Part shown: piece after piece, positions 57,834 through 64,000 of the stretch | How the letters are laid out: every line of letters begins with the position of its first letter | Numbering within the stretch: the stretch's first letter is position 1 | Made by a program: the position numbers and the translations under genes | Assembly (NCBI GenBank): GCA_025504975.1 | Contig: JANUWI010000017.1 | Location: 434,001 to 498,000 of the forward strand | Length of the DNA: 64,000 nt | Origin: Plenodomus lindquistii | Taxonomy: Eukaryota > Ascomycota > Dothideomycetes > Pleosporales > Leptosphaeriaceae | Direction of reading: 5' to 3' | Notes under the pieces: model-generated | Databases searched by the model: none | Told to the model about the DNA's origin: nothing | What the model saw: the letters and a program-made list of their open reading frames with translations, nothing else

Positions 57834-58509
57834 ATCTGTGAGCTACACAAGTCAGACAGTTGGCTTGTCTAAACTTTAAGTTCACTCTTGAGGCTGCTTA
57901 TATACCTAGTTCGACATATTCATGTATCGCGTCCGCGGAAGATCATACAGGATAGTTGCACGTCGGGTTGCACCCTTGTTCAAGTTTGGCGAATCAGCAG
58001 CCCAGCCTGATCTATGTACCCTACTTACTACCACATTTGGTCAAAAGTGATGGTCCATTATTCACTCGGCACAAAGTCAGTCGAGTGATTGTCCAATGAG
58101 GTGTATGGTGTTGTAAGTGTGCGCAACGTTGTCTGTTGATCTTCCCGCAAAATGTATGCACTGAGCCCATGTGTCACAAGGACGCGATGACATTGGTCAC
58201 AAGATATTGTGGACGGAAAGCTAGCCTGACCTGCGAGGTTCACATTGCTCAAGCCTCCTGCCTGTTGCAGCCTAGTGTATCGTGGTGTGATGGTTCAACA
58301 CATTCAACGTGAAGGCAGAGAAGCAAAGCCTGTGCCGATGAAACCGTGACGCAATGGCAGAGGACTTCGCTTACCATACTCGGTCCATGCGGTATGTTAC
58401 TGGAAGAGCGAGCAGGGATCTACAACTGAAACAAGTACTGCTCAGTGGGCATCCTATAGCGTTCACACGGATGTCTATGAGTACCTATATCAGCACTATG
58501 TAAAGACCT
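57834..58509. other. Intergenic region
   Basis: Promoter side of the PhoD gene and 3' side of the DUF2235 gene. No coding candidate is supported. Confidence 0.5.
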
Positions 58510-60042
58510 TCAGGCGTCCTTCTTAACACCAAAAACCTTCCTCCAGAGCAAGAAATTCTCATACGTTCGACTTGCATACCTCTCTTTCCCCCACTCATTG
58601 AGACCCTTCATCTGGGCGGCCTCTGCCACGCACAATGGCCTTTCCACACCCTGAACCAATACCTGCTCTTCCTGCATATACGGATACACATCCGCCGCGC
58701 TTCCCGGAATCCTGCGGTCTGCTGTAGCTGTAAGGATATCTACAATCTTCTTGACGCCGATGAGGTCTTTGATGTTGTCGCCAAGACGGGGCAGGACTTC
58801 GTTGAGCAGGGAGAATATGGTGCGAAAGAAGCGTTGGAAGGTGCCCCAGACTATGCCTGCAGGCGCATAGTTCAAAACGTCGCCGTATATGTCGCCAGAG
58901 CCAGTCTGTTTGGGAGAAGGAGAGGTAAGACGAATCCGCAGGGTCTCGATCTCTTCGTCGAGATTTGGGATGATGGGATTGCCGGAATCCGCATCGGTCT
59001 CACGTACACCTTCGACGAGGTAGCGGAGTACTGCGTCGCTGAGAACTTCATTGGGGTAGATAGTGCGGGAAAGAAGGTCAGGAAGCCAGCCTATGAGTTC
59101 TTCGACCCAGTTTGCAGGGCTTTGACGCAAAAAGCGGAAGGTCATACGACCAACATCGTAGTGTGTGCCAGGGAACCATTGCTGATGCACAACTGCCTTT
59201 TCGTTTTCGGTACCCTCACTCGGGAAAACAAGACAGGGCTGGAATATCCACAACCTATCGTGAAGGGCAGGGGCATGATATACGTGTTGTACGACTGAGC
59301 TGACCTGTTGATCGAAGAATTCAAATGGACTCCAATCAAATCCAATACCGGCATTCAGACGCGGGATACCTAGGGCACCGACGGTATCGATGACTCCCAT
59401 AAATCTGATCGGACGCTTGACAGGCCATACTCTTCCAGGATTTCTTTTCCAGCGCTGACACTCGTCTGACTTTGGCGCATCGACCGGAAGATTGGAGCGA
59501 TAGGTCCTAAATATCTCATAACAAAGCGTCTGGACTTCATCTTTGGCATATTCGGGGAGGCGCTTGATAATGCCGCAATTGTTGATCATCCCAGCGACGC
59601 AGCGCACTGTGAAGGCTCCACGGCTGAAACCAAACAGCCAGATCTCGTGATCGGAGGTGTAGTTCTCGACGATGAACTTGTAAAGGCTAATACACTCGTC
59701 TCCTATTGCCGAAGCGGTCGCGCCATCCCAGATGTACTCAAGAAAGGTACGATTGAGGCCCACTCCTTCTTGGTAGCCGGCTATGATGTCCGTTTGAGTT
59801 GCAGCGTGGAAGCCATCCGATTGTGTTGCAGTAAGCTTGTCGACCTTGTGAGGTTTAATGGGATGTACTGTTGCGGGCCTTTGGCCGGGACTGTCATCAT
59901 ATTGAACTTCGCCAACCATGTTTGCAAGCTGTCGAATGTTGCTCGGAGGCGCATCTGCAACAGCTGTCTCTCGACCCACCCATGTTCCATCACAAAAGAC
60001 AACGAGCCGTTTGGAGGGGCGCGGCAATGTCGCGGATGGCAT
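58510..60042 (-). CDS. DUF2235 alpha/beta-hydrolase-like protein
   Basis: Single-exon frame of 510 residues. I start at the ATG at 60042 (MPSATLPRPSKRLVVFCDGTW); the frame extends nine codons upstream without an ATG. KRLVVFCDGTW near the N-terminus and WLFGFSRGAFTVRCVAGMI near residue 140 are the hallmarks of DUF2235 (the second is a GxSxG nucleophile elbow). Further family features are FMGVIDTVGALG and HDRLWIFQP, then an HYDVG segment that may hold the catalytic His. The family resembles lipases and includes bacterial type VI phospholipase effectors; fungal members are common and uncharacterised. There is no signal peptide, so it is probably cytosolic. The substrate is unknown. Confidence 0.88.
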   Translation of the reverse strand: MPSATLPRPSKRLVVFCDGTWVGRETAVADAPPSNIRQLANMVGEVQYDDSPGQRPATVHPIKPHKVDKLTATQSDGFHAATQTDIIAGYQEGVGLNRTFLEYIWDGATASAIGDECISLYKFIVENYTSDHEIWLFGFSRGAFTVRCVAGMINNCGIIKRLPEYAKDEVQTLCYEIFRTYRSNLPVDAPKSDECQRWKRNPGRVWPVKRPIRFMGVIDTVGALGIPRLNAGIGFDWSPFEFFDQQVSSVVQHVYHAPALHDRLWIFQPCLVFPSEGTENEKAVVHQQWFPGTHYDVGRMTFRFLRQSPANWVEELIGWLPDLLSRTIYPNEVLSDAVLRYLVEGVRETDADSGNPIIPNLDEEIETLRIRLTSPSPKQTGSGDIYGDVLNYAPAGIVWGTFQRFFRTIFSLLNEVLPRLGDNIKDLIGVKKIVDILTATADRRIPGSAADVYPYMQEEQVLVQGVERPLCVAEAAQMKGLNEWGKERYASRTYENFLLWRKVFGVKKDA

Positions 60043-60559
60043 GGTCCACTGTATGTCTAGGTGTATCAACTAGGAATAGAAGTAAAGTTGTGTAGGAGGT
60101 GCAAGGCAAAGAGGCAATGCAACACAGAGGTAGGTTTTGTGCAAACCCGCCCACGCGAGCAAACGACTCGAAACCCAGTTGAAGTTGCCTTCTTCCTAGT
60201 ACTGGGGCCAGAATGATGTTCACTGGTCAGGTGCAGTTGCGTCTTTATGGTGGTGACAGTGTGCGCGTGCCAACAATCCCTGACTGGCGTGCCTGATGAC
60301 CTAGCGGAACGATCCGAAACACGATGCAGTCAAACAGTGCGAACATGAAAGCGCTTCGAAAGCGCGTAAACACGGTGTGACGTCATGTTGTGCGGTTGTT
60401 GGGTGGCTAGCGTGCGTGACAACGCGTTCTTCCGCCAAGATGCTCATATCGGATCTGCTCGCCCCCGGCAAATGGGGCTCGTTGCAAGGTTCCATCGACA
60501 TGTCCAAGAGAACAATGGAGTCTGCGGTAGCAGATGATTCCTTGGGTTGTGCAGACACC
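60043..60559. other. Intergenic region
   Basis: Promoter of the DUF2235 gene (minus) and 3' side of the Med7 gene (minus). The frame at 60301-60714 (minus) overlaps Med7 and is a shadow. Confidence 0.5.
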
Positions 60560-61417
60560 TCAATGTCCCAGAATCTCGTCCATCGTCTCCCACATGTGTC
60601 GCTGCATTCGAGTCCTCTCTGTCTCCTCGGCTGGGGCCCCAACTTGCTCCGCAGATCTGCTCTCATCGTCCCTCTGCAGTCCCTCTGCTTCTCGGCTGAA
60701 GTCACCCAGGACAACTCTGACTCTCTCAGCCACCTGCTTCACGCCCTCGATCTCTTTCCTCTTGCGCTCGACCTGCGCTTCCATCTTTTCAATCAGGGTT
60801 TCGCGCGCCTGGTGTGGACGATACTCATTGATGAGCGCGTGCATATTTGTGACCAGGTTCAGGACGTCCTCCAGAGTATCTGACTTCATCTGCGAAGTCG
60901 GGTTACTGGCCATGATACCCAGAAGCTTCAAGTAGGCGAGTAGCAAGCTACGTACACAGCTGTAGAGCTTCTGCTGGTGCGTAAAGGTCGCGAAAGCCGC
61001 TGTTGAGGCCGACTCTTCGGGGAGCTGCTTGTATTTCCAGCCTTCCGGGAAGATCCCCTCGAGCCTTAACATTTCGCTTATGTGCTCCATGTTTTTGTCG
61101 AACACATGTGTGCCCTTTGCCTTGGCTTTCTCGTTGAAAACATGGAATTCATCGTCGTCGGCGGGTGGCTCAGGAGGGATGAGGTATCGTAGCTCGGTAG
61201 GTAGGGCGGAGATCTGGTCGGCAGAGAGCGTTGGCGCGGTAGTAGGTGCATCTTTTGCTGCAATCCCGTCACCGCCCAGAGCCTCGTCTTCGAGCTCTTT
61301 TAGGCGCGCGATGTTCTCAGTGGTGAAATGCTTGAAGAATGGTGGAGGGTCCGGGAAAAAGCTGAGGGCGGGTGGGTCTACATCTTCCTCTTCATGAAAT
61401 TGCGATGGATCAGCCAT
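60560..61417 (-). CDS. MED7: Mediator complex subunit 7
   Basis: Single-exon frame of 285 residues from ATG 61417. Med7 is part of the Mediator middle module, which relays activator signals to RNA polymerase II in the nucleus; it pairs with Med21 through a C-terminal helical region. Diagnostic motifs are FFPDPPPFFKHFT (residues about 20-32), LRYLIPPEPP, and the block HQARETLIEKMEAQVERKR, which starts the coiled coil. The spacing between these matches fungal Med7. The acidic N-terminus (FHEEEDVDPP) is typical. A frame extension upstream of 61417 has no ATG. Confidence 0.95.
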   Translation of the reverse strand: MADPSQFHEEEDVDPPALSFFPDPPPFFKHFTTENIARLKELEDEALGGDGIAAKDAPTTAPTLSADQISALPTELRYLIPPEPPADDDEFHVFNEKAKAKGTHVFDKNMEHISEMLRLEGIFPEGWKYKQLPEESASTAAFATFTHQQKLYSCVRSLLLAYLKLLGIMASNPTSQMKSDTLEDVLNLVTNMHALINEYRPHQARETLIEKMEAQVERKRKEIEGVKQVAERVRVVLGDFSREAEGLQRDDESRSAEQVGAPAEETERTRMQRHMWETMDEILGH

Positions 61418-61451
61418 GATTCCGATAATCTCCAATCGACCCGTGGGGGGA

Positions 61452-61811
61452 CTAAGCTGAGCGCGTGAGGAACGCGTTGTTCTTTCTCAGCAATGCTGTG
61501 GGCGCATTGCTGGTGACTTTCGAGGCAGGGCTGGACCCTGCCCATCTCATGGCTTGGCAGTCACAGACGAGCTTTGACCCCCAAACAGCCCTGTTCCTAC
61601 ATACTCTAGTTGCCCCACACACCCCGCACTTGAATGATTGACCGAGGATATCGAAGATGCAACGAAAAGGTGACCCGTACAAGAGGAGCTCATATTTGAT
61701 CAGATCGAGAGTCGAGACCTGACTACGGCGCTGGTATGCTTCGATAGGGCAGTCCACTGAGAAGGCACACTTGCCGCCCTCTTCGCCGAGAATGTTACTC
61801 AAACCATTCAT
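61452..61811 (-). CDS. Small Cys-containing hypothetical protein, uncertain
   Basis: Uninterrupted frame of 119 residues on the minus strand, 34 nt upstream of the Med7 start. It has a Cys cluster, KCGVCGATRVC followed by VCDC, that could bind zinc but matches no family I know. It may be an unrelated small protein, part of a longer Med7 leader, or chance. The closeness to Med7 leaves little room for a separate promoter. Confidence 0.3.
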   Translation of the reverse strand: MNGLSNILGEEGGKCAFSVDCPIEAYQRRSQVSTLDLIKYELLLYGSPFRCIFDILGQSFKCGVCGATRVCRNRAVWGSKLVCDCQAMRWAGSSPASKVTSNAPTALLRKNNAFLTRSA

Positions 61812-61901
61812 GACGCCATGTTACATGACAAATCCACCATGGATCTAGCCAGTGCCGAGACTTGATAGAAAGAGAGTACATCATGAGTGCTTTCAGAATT
61901 A

Positions 61902-63073
61902 ATGCTTGTATCGAAGCGAGCACCATCAGTCCTTCAACGGCAACTCGCAAGCCTCCAACCTCTCCATCGAAGTTTCTCAGCAGCTATACCTAGAATGTCT
62001 ACACAAAAAGCCGTTGTTCACAAGTCGAAGGGTGTTTCCGAGGTTCGGTCTGACGTCCCTCTTCCCAAGATTCCTGGAGACGACTGGATCCTTGTCAAGA
62101 CCAAGGCGGTCGCTCTGAACCCAACTGACTGGAAGAACATCGACAATGCCCCATCGGAAGGTGCTATTGCTGGCTGCGACTATGCTGGTGTTGTTGAAGA
62201 GGTCGGTAAAGGCGTCACCAGGTTGAACGTTGGTGACAGAGTCGCTGGTTTTGCTCGAGGAGGTAAACGGCTTACAACCCTTCTTACTCACCCCTCTTCT
62301 AATACCAAGCAGGCGACCCAGCAGACCACTCCAACGGTGCTTTTGCGGAACATATCAAGGCCAAATCTGGTATTCAGATTAAAGTTGCTGACAGCATCTC
62401 CTTTGAGGCTGCTGCAACCCTCGGCGTAGGTATCTCCACCGTAGGTCAGGGATTGTACCAGGAGCTCGGTCTTCCCTTTCCTCCAGAGAAGGTCAAAGAG
62501 GCAACACCTCTGCTAATCTACGGCGCTTCGACTGCTACGGGTACTCTGGCTGTTCAATTCGCCAAGCTTACAGGCTGCGAGGTCATTGCAACAGCTTCGC
62601 CTCACAACTTTGACCTTGTGCGCAAGCTTGGCGCAGATCAAGTTTTCGACTATAAAGACCCAGAGTGCGGCGACAAGATCCGTAAGGCTACCAATGATAA
62701 GCTAAAACTCGTCTTCGACTGTATTGCAGAGGGCAGCTCTCCTGATATCATCGCCAAGGCCCTCAGCTCATCTGGTGGCCATGTGTCGACACTACTACCC
62801 GTCAAGAGCTTCGGAAGGGACGACGTGAAGCATAACTTCACCTTCGCGTACACTTCCCTAGGCGAGAAGTACAATGACCGCTTCGCTGCAAGCCAAGAGG
62901 ACTACGAGTTTGGTAAGAAGTTCTGGGCTCATGCGGAGGATCTCATCAACAGTGGCAAGGTCAAGACGCATCCCACCAATGTCCGCAAGGGTCTGGAGGG
63001 TGTGCCACAAGGCCTGAACGACTTGAAGGACGGAAAGGTGTCTGGTGTCAAGCTCGTATATACTGTCGAATAG
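61902..63073 (+). CDS. MDR-family oxidoreductase (ToxD/quinone-reductase-like), possibly mitochondrial
   Basis: Two exons, 61902-62262 and 62313-63073 (intron gtaaac...agcag), give 373 residues. The N-terminus MLVSKRAPSVLQRQLASLQ has basic and hydrophobic residues and no acids, like a mitochondrial presequence; a second in-frame Met at 61995 (MSTQKAVVHK) would give a cytosolic form, the more usual start in this family. The GroES-like domain shows VKTKAVALNPTDWKNID and AGCDYAGVVEEVG. The nucleotide site is LLIYGASTATGTLAVQFAK near residue 187. Zinc ligands are lacking. Members reduce enoyl or quinone substrates, and some are trans-enoyl reductases of polyketide clusters. No polyketide synthase is in the window. 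Confidence 0.92.
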
Positions 63074-64000
63074 TGTAATCTGGACATCTATGAAGCATAA
63101 GTACAGTCTGACGAAATACACGAGACTGCCTCAAATTTTTCCCGGAGAGCCTCGTAGAAGTTCACTTGTAATCGTAGTCCCTGACATTCCTTCGTCCACA
63201 GAACGGCCAAGATAGTCAAGTATACACCGCCACACATGGCAATAGAACCGTACACCTGAGAATTGTGTTTATGACGAGCGAAGCGTGGTCTCACAGCATT
63301 GGCATCGACAATCATTTGTGGCAGTTCACCGCACAGACCATCCCCACCCCGCGAACTCGACGCCACTGAAACCCCCCTTGACACACTCTCTGCCTCTCCG
63401 ATTCCCAAGGCACGGCAACTCTACACGCTCAAATACCCCTCGGCGCTCATGGCTGAGACAAACAGCAGTAACACGCGATGCGACCCCGCCCGACAAGCAA
63501 CTGCACGCGCATGGCTCGCCATTCTAAGCACCTGACTAACGATCAGCGTCTCGGAACCTCACACATCCATGCCACTAACACGCTTGAGCCTCTTCCCAGC
63601 GCATCAAACGCCGGCACATCTATCGAATTGACGGGGCCCTCTTTTCCCGAACCAAAGCGTCGCAGCGGTAAAGCTTGATATGGCGAATCGGTATGCGACG
63701 TGGCGCGGCGACGAAGTGATCCGAGTGTAATTCAGGTAGTTTAACATCGATGATCAGTCTCGCGCGTGGTGTTGCGAGTGATTGCGCCGATGTTACTCTC
63801 CGAACCTTTTCGCTGTTACTTTATATTGAATGGCCGAATACTCGCATCATACAAGGCTATCAAATTATTGCACCGCTGTTGTCCCGCGCGTGCGCATCCG
63901 AGAAGCTTAAAGCCAAAATGATGATAAACGCCTGTCTTGATCTGGCGCTCGTCTGCCATCCTGTTTTCGCTTTCCTCACGATTCAAAGATCCAATATGCA
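63074..64000. other. Right end of window, no gene called
   Basis: Short frames at 63285-63527 and 63478-63678 (plus) are unsupported. A gene may begin beyond the window edge. Confidence 0.4.

Noticed and set aside
1..64000. tRNA, rRNA and CRISPR features
   Set aside because: I looked for cloverleaf A/B-box patterns and regularly spaced repeats and found none I could defend; a tRNA scan could still reveal something missed by eye.

Overview
The window reads as nuclear DNA of a filamentous ascomycete. Genes carry short introns (mostly 47-92 nt, GT-AG, with CTAAC/CTAAT-type branch sites), spacing is tight, and an 8-9 kb AT-rich block has the C-to-T decay expected of repeat-induced point mutation (RIP). 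The gene set (GH28 pectinase, S10 carboxypeptidase, CBM18 protein, PhoD phosphatase, P450, DUF2433, DUF2235 and Prm10-type proteins) fits a Dothideomycete, perhaps Pleosporales. That placement is inference; there is no rDNA or other marker here.

Left arm, 1-25 kb. In order: a secreted two-CBM18 protein with a Pro/Thr/Glu repeat linker (733-2428, +); a DUF2433 metallophosphoesterase-like protein with an RGG tail (3115-5434, -); a Kap123/importin-4 type karyopherin (6672-10151, +); an NPC1-type sterol transporter (10849-14749, +); an RRM-like protein (16860-18137, -); a GH28 pectinase (19470-20847, +); a frameshifted F-box-like gene (21043-22260, +); and two small single-pass membrane proteins (22594-23049 and 23605-24054, +).

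AT island, 25.1-34.0 kb. No intact gene is visible. It resolves into a nested pair of elements. A Ty3/gypsy-type LTR retrotransposon lies on the minus strand (25631-33123), with two about 415-nt LTRs, a perfect 5-bp target duplication (AATAA) and recognisable but RIP-mutated reverse-transcriptase motifs. It sits inside an older element bounded by 32-bp terminal inverted repeats (25146-25177 and 34007-34038) and flanking TA dinucleotides.

Right arm, 34-64 kb. A cytochrome P450 lies about 0.5 kb from the island (34513-36150, +). Then come a secreted serine carboxypeptidase (36502-38296, -), a long gene-poor stretch, a Prm10/ThrE-type membrane protein (42004-44820, -), an FAD monooxygenase (47028-48474, +), and a pair of related Gfd2/YDR514C-like proteins with a CCHC knuckle flanking a secreted or anchored protein (48893-52348, +). 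The first of the pair keeps the DEDDh exonuclease residues; the second has lost most of them. Next are two MDR-type oxidoreductases (53938-54960, -; 61902-63073, +), a nine-exon PhoD phosphatase (55492-57833, -), a DUF2235 hydrolase (58510-60042, -) and Mediator subunit Med7 (60560-61417, -).

Housekeeping genes (karyopherin, NPC1, Med7, Prm10) are interleaved with secreted, lineage-variable genes. I see no biosynthetic cluster with a backbone enzyme, no CRISPR array and no RNA gene I could support. Exon boundaries were assigned by eye from splice signals and reading-frame continuity; every multi-exon model given here keeps frame to a stop, except where a frameshift is stated.
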